Source of the DNA: Streptomyces sp. NL15-2K
GTDB lineage: Bacteria > Actinomycetota > Actinomycetes > Streptomycetales > Streptomycetaceae
Direction of reading: 5' to 3'
Assembly: GCF_030551255.1 (NCBI RefSeq)
Contig: NZ_CP130630.1
Span: forward strand, 7,173,501-7,237,500
Length of the DNA: 64,000 nucleotides
In this document: positions 6,706 to 15,587 of the stretch, in pieces
Position numbering within the stretch: the stretch's first letter is position 1
How the letters are laid out: each line of letters opens with the position of its first letter
Program-made: the position numbers and the translations under genes
The notes under the pieces: model-generated
Databases searched by the model: none
Told to the model about the DNA's origin: nothing
Seen by the model: the letters and a program-made list of their open reading frames with translations, nothing else

Positions 6706-9423
6706 TTACGGCGTCAGCGTCTGGCCCAGACGGCCGTCCGTCGGCGTGCCCAGCGTGGTCTTGCTGAAGATGACGGATTCGGCGTAGCCGAGGCCCGTGC
6801 TGTTGCTCGGCAGGTGCAGCACGATGCCGTCCGTGCCGTCCTCGCCGTCGGCGCCGAAGGTGAGGTCGGCGCGGCCGTAGCCGGAGAGGTCCGACAGCGA
6901 CACCGACGAGCCGAACAGATCGCCGCTCTCGGTGGAGCCGGGGATGCCGGCCGTGTCCTGTGAGATGCCGATCGAGCCGGTGCCGGTCAGGCCGGACGCC
7001 GTGCCCTTGACGAGGATCGCGTTGCCCGCGTTGGAGCGGTTGACGCCGTCGCGGGTGAGGTCCTCTCCGGGGGCGCCGGACAGGGCGTCCGCGTAGCCGT
7101 CGGCGTTGTAGTCGCCGACCGAGACCGAGGTGCCGAAGGCGTCGCCGGACTCGTTGCCGCCCGGGACGTACGCCGTGTCCTGGTGGATCGTCGTCATGCC
7201 GGTGGTGGTGAAGCCGGTGGACGTGCCGGGGACCATGGTGATCTGGCCGCCCGACTTGCCGCCCGACTCGGACGTGACCGGCTGGCCGATGACGATGTCG
7301 TCGTAGCCGTTGCCGTTGACGTCACCGGCGGCGATCGAGCGGCCGCCCCTGACGGAGATGACCCCCACCTTGGTCAGTCCGGTCGCCGAGCCCGCGAAGC
7401 GGACGACGCGGCCGATGCCGCCGGTGTCGCGGTAGTTGAGGGCGACGTCCGCGTAGCCGTCCCGGTTGAAGTCGCCGGTCGCGGCGTCCAGGTAGGCGAC
7501 GGAGCCGGTGGCGGAGGTGAGCGTGCCGTACGTGTACTTGCCGCTGCTCAGCCGGACGTTGTAGTTGCCGCCCTTGCCGGTGCCGGCCGCGAACACGTCC
7601 GCCTTGCCGTCGCCGTTGAAGTCGCCGACGGTGACGGTGGAGCCGAGCTTGGCGCCGGCCGCCGTGACCCCGGTGGTGGTGTAGGAGAAACCGGTGTTGA
7701 GCGCCGGGCCGTACATCACCGAGACCTGGCCGCGGTCGGCGTTGCCACTGGTGTCGTCCTCGCCGGGGGAGCCGATCGCGAGGTCGGCGTAGCCGTCGCC
7801 GTTGACGTCGCCCCAGGCGGTGGAGGAGCCGAAGTTGTCGCCGGTCTCGGTCGAGTCGGGGACGCCGGTGCTGTTCTGGGTGAGCGAGACCTTCGCGGCG
7901 GTGACCGGGCCGTCGACGCTGCCCGGGATGACCTTGACCGTGTTCGCCTTCGGCACGCCCGCGACCAGGTCGGTCACGCCGTCCCGGTTGTAGTCGGAGG
8001 TGGCCAGGGCGTGCGAGATGCCCGGGGTCTTGGCGAGGGAGGCGATCCGCGACAGCTTCGGGTAGAGGTTCTTGCCGGGGCAGGCGGTGGCGTTGGTGTC
8101 CCGGTGGCCGAAGACTCGCGGCAGGGTGACCTGCTGGCCCAGCGGGATCTTGTTGCCGCTGTACCCCTGTTCCGAGCCGGACGTCAGCGTGACCTTGCCG
8201 GTCGGGTCGATGCCGTACATCCCGAACTTCCAGGCGATGATCCGGGCGATCGCGTCGAGCGCGATCTTGCTCGGCTGGGCCGACTCGTAGTTGCCGATGT
8301 ACGAGATGCCGAGCGTGTTGGTGTTGAAGCCGGCGTCGTGGGCGCCGATCACCGGCAGGTCCATGCCGCCGCTGCGGCCCTCGAAGATCTGGCCGCACCT
8401 GTCGACGACGAAGTTGTAGCCGATGTCGTAGTAGCCGCGGGCGAAGTGCCCCTGCTGGATGGAGCGCATCCGTTCCCGGGACTCGGCGCAGGAGAGCTTG
8501 TTGTCGCTGTCCATGCCGGTGTGGTGGATGACGGCGGCCTTGATCTCGGTGCCGTACTCCGGTGTGCCGTCGTAGTCCGTGGAGGCGCCCCACCCGGCCT
8601 GGGTGATGACCGGCGGCTTGACGACCGTGGAGGGCCGGGGGGCGGGGACGGTGGGGGTGGGGGACGGGGAGGTCGATACGGAGGGGGAGGCGGAGGCGGA
8701 GGGAGAGGCGGATGTGGAGGCCGTGTCGCTGGGGGACGCGGTGGGGGTGTCGCTGGGCGACTGGGTGGGGGTGTCGGTCGCCGTGGGTGTGTCGGTCGCT
8801 GTCGGGGCGTCGGTCGTCGTCGGCGTTTCTGCGGGCGCCGTGGTCTCCGCCGTGAACGCGGCCGGTTCCAGGGCGCCCACGGACGGCGAGCCCTTCGGGT
8901 CCGTGCCCGGGTCCAGCAGCTTGACGTCCATGCCGGCCGGCTGGCCGTTCGCCTCGGTGCCGTCCGTGTTCACGAGGCGTACCTCGACGCCGTCGGCGTC
9001 ACCGGTCCACATCGATTCGGTACCGCCGCGCAGGGCCGCCCGCTCGGCCTCGGCGCCGTCGGCCTGGGACGCCTCGACCTCGAGCTTCTGCCAGCCCGAC
9101 CACTTGCCGGTCGTCAGATACCGGGTGCGCACCTCGGGCGTGCCCTTGGCCTTCGCCTCGGGGTCGTCCCAGGTCACGAGGAGGGCGCTGAACCGGTCCG
9201 TGTCCTGCTTGGGCAGGCTCTTGCGGCCCCCGCTCTGGTTCTTGAGCTTCACCGTGTGGACGGACGGCTTGCGTCCCTGGGCTCTGCCGTCCGACGGCGC
9301 CGACGGATCGGCCATCGCGTAAGTGACGACACCCGCCCCGCTCAGGACGACCGCTCCGATGGTCAGCCAGGCCCGTCTCTTGAGACTGAGCGGTCTGTAC
9401 GCACGGGTACTGCGAGGACTCAC
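6706..9423 (-). CDS. Exported PGRP-type N-acetylmuramoyl-L-alanine amidase with FG-GAP repeats
   Basis: Cleaves the amide bond between muramic acid and stem peptides in the cell wall. The 905-residue protein starts at GTG 9421-9423 after GGGGTGGGG. It has a twin-Arg-free signal segment (LTIGAVVLSGAGVVTYAMA), a beta-rich domain to about residue 195, a 100-residue Ser/Thr/Pro/Asp linker and an amidase_2/PGRP domain. That domain carries the zinc ligands in IHHTG, FGHRDTN and ACPG. The last 390 residues form about seven FG-GAP blades with calcium-loop motifs such as DVNGDGYADLAIG and DFNGDGKADV, predicted to form a beta-propeller. An in-frame Met 42 codons upstream is probably not used. The gene is monocistronic and flanked by two paralogous small genes. 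Confidence 0.93.
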   Translation of the reverse strand: MSPRSTRAYRPLSLKRRAWLTIGAVVLSGAGVVTYAMADPSAPSDGRAQGRKPSVHTVKLKNQSGGRKSLPKQDTDRFSALLVTWDDPEAKAKGTPEVRTRYLTTGKWSGWQKLEVEASQADGAEAERAALRGGTESMWTGDADGVEVRLVNTDGTEANGQPAGMDVKLLDPGTDPKGSPSVGALEPAAFTAETTAPAETPTTTDAPTATDTPTATDTPTQSPSDTPTASPSDTASTSASPSASASPSVSTSPSPTPTVPAPRPSTVVKPPVITQAGWGASTDYDGTPEYGTEIKAAVIHHTGMDSDNKLSCAESRERMRSIQQGHFARGYYDIGYNFVVDRCGQIFEGRSGGMDLPVIGAHDAGFNTNTLGISYIGNYESAQPSKIALDAIARIIAWKFGMYGIDPTGKVTLTSGSEQGYSGNKIPLGQQVTLPRVFGHRDTNATACPGKNLYPKLSRIASLAKTPGISHALATSDYNRDGVTDLVAGVPKANTVKVIPGSVDGPVTAAKVSLTQNSTGVPDSTETGDNFGSSTAWGDVNGDGYADLAIGSPGEDDTSGNADRGQVSVMYGPALNTGFSYTTTGVTAAGAKLGSTVTVGDFNGDGKADVFAAGTGKGGNYNVRLSSGKYTYGTLTSATGSVAYLDAATGDFNRDGYADVALNYRDTGGIGRVVRFAGSATGLTKVGVISVRGGRSIAAGDVNGNGYDDIVIGQPVTSESGGKSGGQITMVPGTSTGFTTTGMTTIHQDTAYVPGGNESGDAFGTSVSVGDYNADGYADALSGAPGEDLTRDGVNRSNAGNAILVKGTASGLTGTGSIGISQDTAGIPGSTESGDLFGSSVSLSDLSGYGRADLTFGADGEDGTDGIVLHLPSNSTGLGYAESVIFSKTTLGTPTDGRLGQTLTP

Positions 9424-9617
9424 TACCCCACCCCTAGAAAAATGGTCACCAACACACCACCTGTCACACAGGTGGCACTCGCACAGCGCACAGACGTGGC
9501 CAAATGTCACCGGTGGTGTGGACCTGGTGAGCCGGAGGCGATGATCCAAAGGTGATCCAAAGGTGATCCAAAGGTGTGACCTGTGATGTTTCTGAGGCGG
9601 AATCCGCTGGAAGTTGC

Positions 9618-10055
9618 ATGGATCTCATCAACAAGGGGGCCGACCGCGTGCCGTGCGCGGTCGAGATGCGTCCGTACGCGACGGCCTTCGTCACCCGCCT
9701 CACCACCCGGAACCGGCTACCCCTGGACTACTCCGTGGCCAGCCTGCGCGTCGTCGACTTCCTGATCGACGGGCTGCGCAAGGGCGGCGGCGAGCGGGAA
9801 CGGGTGCGGGAGACGTTGTTCGGGCTCGGTGCGTACGTCGGTGAGGTGCTGGTCCGCCGGGCAGGAGCGGTGTGGCTGGACTTCGACGCCGAGCAGCGGG
9901 CCTATTTCGGCCAGCCGGTCGGGGTGCGGATGCCGGACGGGCGGGCGTGGAACCCCCTCGGCAAGGTCCACAACCGCTTCGACACGGGCGGGCCCGAGGA
10001 GTCGCTCCGCACCTTCTACCTCACCCTGCACGGCCGGGCACGGAGGGCGGCCTGA
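9618..10055 (+). CDS. Small conserved protein, paralogue of the gene at 6203
   Basis: A 145-residue soluble protein of unknown function, related to the product of 6203-6601 through the LDYS, LIDGLR, GLGAYVGEVLVR and MPDGRAWNP motifs. The ATG at 9618 is chosen because GGAAG lies five bases before it; the frame is open back to 9576. It lacks membrane or export signals. It is divergent from the PGRP amidase gene and upstream of the first ECF sigma factor. Confidence 0.74.
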   Translation: MDLINKGADRVPCAVEMRPYATAFVTRLTTRNRLPLDYSVASLRVVDFLIDGLRKGGGERERVRETLFGLGAYVGEVLVRRAGAVWLDFDAEQRAYFGQPVGVRMPDGRAWNPLGKVHNRFDTGGPEESLRTFYLTLHGRARRAA

Positions 10056-10197
10056 GCGGACTGTGACACTTTTGAGGGATTCGGCGCTGATCATCGTGGG
10101 GGCGGGGACAGAGGCGGCGGTGCCGCACGCTGTGGATCCGCCCCAGACTCCGTACGGACGAGGACAGTTCTTGGGCCAGGGAGGCGAACCCCGCCGC

Positions 10198-10788
10198 GTG
10201 CAGGTGTACGACGGGGAACTGGGCGCGGCCGTGGCGCGGGCCCAGGAAGGTGACGAGGCCGCCTTCGCGGTCGCCTACCGGCTGGTGCAGCCCGGGTTGC
10301 TCGGGTACCTGCGCGGGCTCGTCGGCGACGACGCGGAGGACGTGGCGTCCGACGCCTGGCTGGAGATCTCCCGCGACCTCGGGCGGTTCAAGGGCGACGG
10401 CGCCGGGTTCCGCGGCTGGAGCGCGACGATCGCCCGGCACCGGGCACTGGACCATCTGCGCCGGCAGAAGGTACGGCCCCGGTCGTCGGCGCTCGAGCAG
10501 GACGTGCTGGACCTGCCCGGCCCGCACAGCACGCACGACCAGGCGCTGGAGTCACTCTCCACGGAGTACGCGCTGGAACTGGTCCGCGGGCTGCCGCGCG
10601 ACCAGGCGGAGGCCGTGCTGCTGCGGGTGGTCGTGGGCCTCGACGGCCCCGCCGCCGCCCGCGTCCTCGGCAAGCGCCCCGGCGCGGTCCGCACGGCCGC
10701 GTACCGGGGTCTGAAACGTCTGGCACGCCAGCTGGGCACCGAGGGTGTGACGGATGAGACGCCCCGGACGCTGGGGGAGTCGACATGA
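10198..10788 (+). CDS. ECF-type RNA polymerase sigma factor (first of two paralogous modules)
   Basis: Directs RNA polymerase to a specific promoter set. Sigma region 2 spans about residues 20-95 (AFAVAYRLVQPGLLGYLRGL, then DVASDAW and FRGWSATIARHRALDHLRR). Region 4 lies near the C-terminus (LPRDQAEAVLLRVVVGLDG, AARVLGKRPGAVRTAAYRGL). The start is uncertain. GTG 10198 aligns with the likely start of the paralogue at 12434 and has GGGAGG 13 bases upstream, but in-frame GTGs at 10096 and 10132 would add up to 34 residues. The stop overlaps the next gene's ATG (ATGA), so the pair is translationally coupled. No zinc-finger anti-sigma factor is seen next to it. Confidence 0.88.
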   Translation: MQVYDGELGAAVARAQEGDEAAFAVAYRLVQPGLLGYLRGLVGDDAEDVASDAWLEISRDLGRFKGDGAGFRGWSATIARHRALDHLRRQKVRPRSSALEQDVLDLPGPHSTHDQALESLSTEYALELVRGLPRDQAEAVLLRVVVGLDGPAAARVLGKRPGAVRTAAYRGLKRLARQLGTEGVTDETPRTLGEST

Positions 10789-11942
10789 CGGACGACGCCG
10801 ACAGGGCGCCGAAGCGTCAGGACGGACCGGCCGCGCCGACAGGGCGGGGCGGGTCGAGCAGGCCGGACCGGCCGACCGCGTCGATCGGGCGGGGCGGGCC
10901 GGACGGGCAGGAAGCGCCGGCCGCGTCGAGTGGGCGGGGCGGGTCGAGCAGACAGGAATGGCCGGCCGCGTCGAGTGGGCGCGGCGAGTCGAGCAGACAG
11001 GACAGACCGGCCGCGTCGATCGGGCGCGGCGGGTCGAGCAGCGAGTACAGGTCGGACAGGGACGGACACGGTATGGGTGAGCGGCAGAGCGGCAACGGGG
11101 TCCCCAGCCGTCGACGCGTGCGCCCCGGTGACGCCGTGGCCTGGCATGAGCCCGCCCACAGCGACACCGCCGCGCTGGAGGCCCTGCTCGCGGCCGCGAT
11201 GCGCAGGGGCGAGGTCGGCGGTGAGGGCGAGCGGCGGGCCGTGGCCGCCTTTCGGGACGCTCGGGACGCGGGGCGGCACGGGGCGCGTACTCGGCGCCGG
11301 GACGACTGGCGGCCCCGCGAGCAGCGCATGCCCCGCTCGCTGAAGGCCACGCTCTCGGTGTTCCTCGCCAGCCTCACGCTGGGCGGTGTCGCGTTCGCCG
11401 CGATCGGCTCGGGCAGTTCGTCCACGCACGGCTCGGAGGACGGCCCTGGCCGCCCCGGCTCGTCGACGGGCGCGTCGGACCGGCCGAGCGCCGCGCCCTC
11501 CGCCTCGAACTCCCCCTCCTCCTCCGCTCCCGCCGACCGCCCGACCACCGCCCAGGACACCGAGGCGCACTGCCGTGCCTACGAGCAGGTCAAGGACCGC
11601 GGCAAGGCGCTCGACGCGTCGGCCTGGCGGCAGCTCGTCACGGCCGCGGGCAGCGAGGCGAACGTCAATGCCTACTGCGCCGAGCAACTGAAGCGGGCGA
11701 CGGCCGACAGCAAGCCCAGCCCGGGCAGGAACGGCACGCCGGGCATCTCGGGCGGTGGCACCGGCAGCGTGGAGAACGGCAGCGCGAACGCGGGCAGCGC
11801 CGGCAGCGCGGGTGACGCGGGCAACGACGGCACCGGTGACGCCGACGGCGCCGGTGGCGACAGCACGGGCAACGGCGGCACCGGAAGCGGTGCCGACAAC
11901 GGCCAGGGACAGACCGGCAAGGCTCAGGGGACGAAGCCGTAG
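10785..11942 (+). CDS. Single-pass membrane protein with two-cysteine outer domain, coupled to the sigma factor
   Basis: A 385-residue protein of unknown function. The first 95 residues are a low-complexity tail of 15-residue repeats (GRGGSSRQEWPAASS-like). A helical, Arg-rich cytoplasmic part follows (about 110-190), then one membrane helix (LSVFLASLTLGGVAFAAIG) and an outer Ser/Pro-rich stretch. A compact domain framed by two cysteines (CRAYEQVKDRGKAL ... NAYCAEQL) comes next, and finally a Gly/Asn-rich tail. The position behind a sigma gene, with a four-base overlap, suggests it controls or senses for that sigma factor, but no ZAS or RsgI motif is present. The paralogue at 13096-14256 repeats this design. 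Confidence 0.8.
   Translation: MTDDADRAPKRQDGPAAPTGRGGSSRPDRPTASIGRGGPDGQEAPAASSGRGGSSRQEWPAASSGRGESSRQDRPAASIGRGGSSSEYRSDRDGHGMGERQSGNGVPSRRRVRPGDAVAWHEPAHSDTAALEALLAAAMRRGEVGGEGERRAVAAFRDARDAGRHGARTRRRDDWRPREQRMPRSLKATLSVFLASLTLGGVAFAAIGSGSSSTHGSEDGPGRPGSSTGASDRPSAAPSASNSPSSSAPADRPTTAQDTEAHCRAYEQVKDRGKALDASAWRQLVTAAGSEANVNAYCAEQLKRATADSKPSPGRNGTPGISGGGTGSVENGSANAGSAGSAGDAGNDGTGDADGAGGDSTGNGGTGSGADNGQGQTGKAQGTKP
10842..11046 (+). repeat. About four and a half 45-bp coding repeats
   Basis: In-frame direct repeats in the N-terminal coding part of the gene at 10785, encoding variants of GRGGSSRQEWPAASS. Copies differ by a few substitutions and all keep the frame, so copy number could vary between strains without breaking the gene. 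Confidence 0.88.
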
Positions 11943-11981
11943 CTCAAGGAGCGGCACGCCGGGAAGCCGTACTACGAGAAG

Positions 11982-12050
11982 CCGGGAAGCCGTAAGACAA
12001 GAAGCCCGGAAGCCGTAAGACAAGAAGCCCGGAAGCCGTAAGACAAGAAG
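11982..12050. repeat. Three tandem copies of a 23-bp repeat
   Basis: Near-perfect units of CCCGGAAGCCGTAAGACAAG plus AAG lie in the 3' untranslated region of the gene ending at 11942; degenerate pieces (GGAAGCCGTA, GAAGCCGTAA) occur on both sides. No function can be assigned. Confidence 0.92.
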
Positions 12051-12140
12051 CGCAAGACGAGACGCCGTAAGGCGGAAACCGTGACACGAGAAGCCGTAAC
12101 GTCGGCCGGGCACGGTGGCCCCACACGCTCCGCCGCGGCA

Positions 12141-12182
12141 ACGGCCGGGGCCGCCACCCCCCACAGGAGAGGCCCCGGCCGT
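12141..12182 (+). terminator. Intrinsic terminator-like hairpin after the first sigma module
   Basis: Perfect 12-bp stem ACGGCCGGGGCC / GGCCCCGGCCGT with an 18-base loop and no U-tract, as is usual in Streptomyces. It separates the two sigma modules, so the second probably has its own promoter in 12183-12433. Confidence 0.7.
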
Positions 12183-12433
12183 CGCGCGGCACGGGCCGCG
12201 CGGCGGCCCGTACTCTCTACAGCGCCTTGGGTGCGTTTTCTGTCACACCCCCCGAGCCACCCGCCGGATCACAAGGTAGTTGCATCTTGTACGGACATGG
12301 ACGAGCAGCGGTTTCAGGTCGTAACGTGCCTTTCGCGCCGGGGCGTGGAAGTTGAATGATCACCGCAATCACCGCAATCATCGACGGCTCGAAGCCGCGA
12401 CCATCGACTCGACCAGGTATTGAGGACCAACAC

Positions 12434-13096
12434 GTGCTGGGGGACGACGCGGAGCTGACGGCCGCGGTGCTCGCGGCACAGGACGGGGACGAGACCGCGT
12501 TCCGGACTGTGTACCGCACCGTGCATCCACGGCTGCTCGGATACGTACGGACGCTGGTCGGCGACCCCGACGCCGAGGACGTCACGTCCGAGGCCTGGCT
12601 GCAGATCGCCCGCGACCTGGAGCGGTTCAGCGGCGACGCGGACCGCTTCCGCGGCTGGGCCGCCCGCATAGCCCGCAACCGCGCCCTGGACCACATTCGC
12701 ATGCGCGGCCGCCGCCCCGCGATCGGCGGCGACGAGACCGAGCTGACCGGCCGGCCCGCCGAGTCCGACACCGCCGGCGAGGCCATCGAGGCCCTGGCCA
12801 CCGACACCACGCTCTCCCTGATCGCCCGGCTGCCGCAGGACCAGGCCGAGGCCGTCGTCCTGCGCGTGGTCGTCGGCCTCGACGCCAAGACCGCCGCCGA
12901 GACGCTCGGCAAGCGCCCGGGTGCCGTACGGACGGCCGCGCACCGCGGTCTGAAACGGCTCGCCGAACTGTTGGAGGGCGATCCGGAATCGGCCGGCGCC
13001 CTCGGCGCGATGCCGCCCCAGCGAGAACCGCGCGACCCCGCGGTGACGTCCGCCAGTGTGACGCACATGCGTGCGCGGACGCAGAAGGACATGTGA
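12434..13096 (+). CDS. ECF-type RNA polymerase sigma factor (second paralogous module)
   Basis: Close paralogue of the sigma factor at 10198. Both share the region 2 pattern (VYRTVHPRLLGYVRTLVGD, DVTSEAWLQIARDLERF, FRGWAARIARNRALDHIR) and the region 4 pattern (LPQDQAEAVVLRVVVGLD, AAETLGKRPGAVRTAAHRGL). GTG 12434 has GAGGA seven bases before it and is preferred; an in-frame ATG at 12356 would add 26 residues (MITAITAIIDG...). The C-terminal extension of about 35 residues is basic and unstructured. The stop overlaps the start of the next gene (TGATG), giving translational coupling just as in the first module. Confidence 0.88.
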   Translation: MLGDDAELTAAVLAAQDGDETAFRTVYRTVHPRLLGYVRTLVGDPDAEDVTSEAWLQIARDLERFSGDADRFRGWAARIARNRALDHIRMRGRRPAIGGDETELTGRPAESDTAGEAIEALATDTTLSLIARLPQDQAEAVVLRVVVGLDAKTAAETLGKRPGAVRTAAHRGLKRLAELLEGDPESAGALGAMPPQREPRDPAVTSASVTHMRARTQKDM

Positions 13097-14256
13097 TGGC
13101 CGACGAGCAGTACAGGTGGCTGGACCGCGATACGGCGGAGCGTCTGCTGCGCGGAGAGCCCCTCGAAGCCGTCGACGCGGCGGCCCACGATCAGGCCGAA
13201 CGGCTCGCCAAGACGCTGGACGCGCTGTCCGTGGAACCCCTGCCGACCAGCGCGGAACTCCCCGGTGAGGCCGCCGCGTTGGCCGCCTTCCGCACCGCAC
13301 GCGCGGAGCGCGGCGGCGAGCGGGCCGACGAGCGGGCCGCCCTCGGCGACCGCACCCGCGGCCGCTCCTCGGACACCGGTCTCGTCCGCGTCGGCGGCCC
13401 GGACCAGGACCCCTTGCGCCCCCTCCGCGCCCGTGCCGTGCGCTTCGGGCTGGCCGCCGCGCTGGCCCTCGGCATGGTCGGCGGGGTGGCCGTCGCGGCC
13501 GGAACCGGAGCGCTGCCGACGCCTTTCGGCGATGCGGAACCGGAACCCGCCGCCTCGGTCTCGGTGGCCGTGACACCTGAGCGGCCGTTCGTCTCCCCGT
13601 CGCCGCAGGCCCCGCGGAGCGAGCCCTCGCCCGGCGGCGCCGACGGCGGCTCCTCCTCCGGCCAGGGCTCCGGGCAGGGCTCCGGCCAGGGCTCCGGGCA
13701 GGGCTCCGGGCAGGACTCCTCACGCGACACGGCCCGCGGCGGCTCCGCACCGGACGACGGCACCGGCCCCGGGAAGGGTCGCAACGAGGGCCGCCCGTGG
13801 AGCGGAGCGCCCTCGGCCTGCCGGGCCGTGCGTGACGGAGAGGACCTCACCGCCGACCGCAGGCGCACCTTGGAGAGCGCGGCGGGCGGCTCCTCGCGGG
13901 TGTCGAAGTACTGCAAGGGCGTGCTGGCGCGCTCCGGCTCCGCGGACGACGACACCAAGAGCAGCGGCAAGGGCAACAAAGGCGGCAAGGGCAACAAAGG
14001 CGGCAAGGGCAACAAAGGCGACAAGGGCAACAAGGACAACGAGGGCGACAAAGGAGACCGGGGGGACGACGGCAAGGCCAAGGGCGACGTCGGCGGCCAC
14101 CCGCACTTCGGCGGCGGCGACGGAAACGGCCGCAACGGCGGCGAAGGGGAGGGCGACGGCGACGACTACACCCCGCCGGCTGCCGCGCCCCACCACCCGA
14201 AGCGGGCGATGACCGCGCCCGGCCCGGCGCCCGCGCCGCCGTACAGCGCGCTCTGA
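13096..14256 (+). CDS. Single-pass membrane protein with two-cysteine outer domain (second module)
   Basis: A 386-residue protein of the same plan as the gene at 10785. It has a cytoplasmic helical part (about 1-110), a membrane helix (FGLAAALALGMVGGVAVAAG) and an outer Pro/Ser-rich linker with five GQGS repeats. A two-cysteine domain (CRAVRDGEDLTADRRRTL ... VSKYCKGVL) follows, then a Lys/Gly repeat tract (KGNKGG units) and a Gly/Asp-rich tail. The N-terminal residues (MADEQYRWLDRDTAERLLRG) could contact the sigma factor, but this is inference. ATG 13096 is chosen because AAGGA lies seven bases upstream; a GTG one codon earlier is possible. Confidence 0.8.
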   Translation: MADEQYRWLDRDTAERLLRGEPLEAVDAAAHDQAERLAKTLDALSVEPLPTSAELPGEAAALAAFRTARAERGGERADERAALGDRTRGRSSDTGLVRVGGPDQDPLRPLRARAVRFGLAAALALGMVGGVAVAAGTGALPTPFGDAEPEPAASVSVAVTPERPFVSPSPQAPRSEPSPGGADGGSSSGQGSGQGSGQGSGQGSGQDSSRDTARGGSAPDDGTGPGKGRNEGRPWSGAPSACRAVRDGEDLTADRRRTLESAAGGSSRVSKYCKGVLARSGSADDDTKSSGKGNKGGKGNKGGKGNKGDKGNKDNEGDKGDRGDDGKAKGDVGGHPHFGGGDGNGRNGGEGEGDGDDYTPPAAAPHHPKRAMTAPGPAPAPPYSAL

Positions 14257-14411
14257 CCTGCGGCTTTCCCGCCCGCACTCAACTCGTCGAAGTTTTTTCG
14301 CCGCGGGTGTGACGTTTTCGGCCGCCGGAGCGCAGTAATGAGTGAGCCGACTGGTCATCGGCCGTCGCACGGAGCCGGGGGTTCCCCCCGTACCTACGGC
14401 TCGTGCACCTT

Positions 14412-14450
14412 GGCGCGGGCGGGACACGTTCCCCCGGTCCCGCCCGCGCC
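14412..14450. terminator. Bidirectional terminator hairpin between convergent genes
   Basis: Perfect 13-bp GC-rich stem GGCGCGGGCGGGA / TCCCGCCCGCGCC with a 13-base loop, lying between the stop at 14256 (plus strand) and the stop at 14483 (minus strand). It could serve both transcripts. Confidence 0.78.
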
Positions 14451-14482
14451 CCAAATCCCCTGCCGGTCTCACGAAGCCGGCG

Positions 14483-15352
14483 TCACCAGTACACGACGAC
14501 CTTGTCGCCGTCCCTCACCTGCGCGTACAGCTCCGCGATCGCCCTCTCGTCCCGTACGTTCACGCAGCCGTGCGAGGCGCCCGCGTAGCCGCGGGCCGCG
14601 AAGTCGGAGGAGTAGTGCACGGCCTGGCCGCCGCTGAAGAACATCGCGTACGGCATCGGTGAGTCGTAGAGCGTCGACACATGGTGGCGGGACTTCCAGT
14701 AGACGCTGAACACGCCCTCGCGCGTGGGGGTGTACTGCGAGCCGAAGCGGACCGCCATCGTGGACACCGTCCGGCCGTCGATCATCCAGCGCAGGGTCCG
14801 GCTCGTCTTGTCGATGCACAGCACGCGGCCGGTCAGACAGCGCGGGTCCGGCGCGGCGGCCGGCTGCCCGCCCATCAGATACAGGTCCCACTTGCCCGGC
14901 TCGTGCGTCATCCGCAGCAGCCGCTGCCAGGTCACGGTGTCGGTCTCGCCCGTCCGCGGCAGCCCGCGCTTGCCCTGGAAGCCCTTGACCGCCTGCTCGG
15001 TCAGGTCGTCGTACGTCCCCGTCGGCCCGTCGAACAGCCAGGCGACCTGCCGCAGCCGGGCCTGGAGCTCGCGGACGTCCCGGCCGGAGTCGCCCCGGGA
15101 CCACAGGACGGCGGGCGGGGGCGCTTTCGTGGCGGCGCCGGGCTTGTTTTTGCCCTTTTTGTCACTGTCGCCCTTGTTGTCGTCCGCAGTTGCGGGCGGC
15201 TCGCTGCTCGGCAGCTCGATGCGGACCGGCGAGCGCTGCTTCCCGTCCCCGTCCCCGTCCCCGTCCCCGTCCCCGGCCTGCACGGTGCAGCCGCCCACGG
15301 TCACCAGGACCAGCAGCGCGGCGAACGATCTCCCCATGCCCGTTGTACGCAT
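14483..15352 (-). CDS. L,D-transpeptidase lipoprotein (YkuD) with peptidoglycan-binding domain
   Basis: Forms 3-3 cross-links in peptidoglycan outside the membrane. The 289-residue protein has a lipoprotein signal with lipobox LVTVGGC (Cys at about residue 22), a (DG)n/Lys-rich linker, a PG_binding_1 domain (about 85-150, GDSGRDVRELQARLRQ ... GFQGKRGLP) and a YkuD domain ending in HYSSDF ... SHGCVNVRD. The Cys in SHGCVNV is the catalytic nucleophile. The start MRTTGMGRSF gives a proper signal peptide; the frame is open 50 codons further upstream without support. It is convergent with the second sigma module and divergent from the acyl-CoA mutase gene. Confidence 0.93.
   Translation of the reverse strand: MRTTGMGRSFAALLVLVTVGGCTVQAGDGDGDGDGDGKQRSPVRIELPSSEPPATADDNKGDSDKKGKNKPGAATKAPPPAVLWSRGDSGRDVRELQARLRQVAWLFDGPTGTYDDLTEQAVKGFQGKRGLPRTGETDTVTWQRLLRMTHEPGKWDLYLMGGQPAAAPDPRCLTGRVLCIDKTSRTLRWMIDGRTVSTMAVRFGSQYTPTREGVFSVYWKSRHHVSTLYDSPMPYAMFFSGGQAVHYSSDFAARGYAGASHGCVNVRDERAIAELYAQVRDGDKVVVYW
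15245..15274. repeat. Five tandem copies of a 6-bp repeat inside the transpeptidase gene
   Basis: GTCCCC is repeated five times (minus-strand GGGGAC, coding Asp-Gly). It encodes the DGDGDGDG linker just after the lipobox. Slippage here would change linker length without changing frame. Confidence 0.93.
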
Positions 15353-15587
15353 TACGGCCCCCCGCCGTCTCACTGATTGACGCCCTTGAGATGTTCCCCT
15401 GGAATGACGGCTCGTGAACGGCGCGGCATTGTTGTGACCGGGACCGCAACAGGCCTGTGAGCAAGGTCCCAGCGTGCTTCCCTCCACCGGGTGCACGCCC
15501 ACCGCTACAGTCCGTCGAAGGGTCGGGCCGTACCAGCCGGTAGCTGGCGTAGCCGGCGAGTAACTGCTTCAGCGGGAGGCACACACC

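Noticed and set aside
7183..9555. 790-codon open frame on the plus strand opposite the PGRP amidase
   Set aside because: It is a GC-rich shadow: its product is a Val/Gly/Arg/Asp-rich string without motifs, while the minus strand carries clear amidase and FG-GAP motifs.
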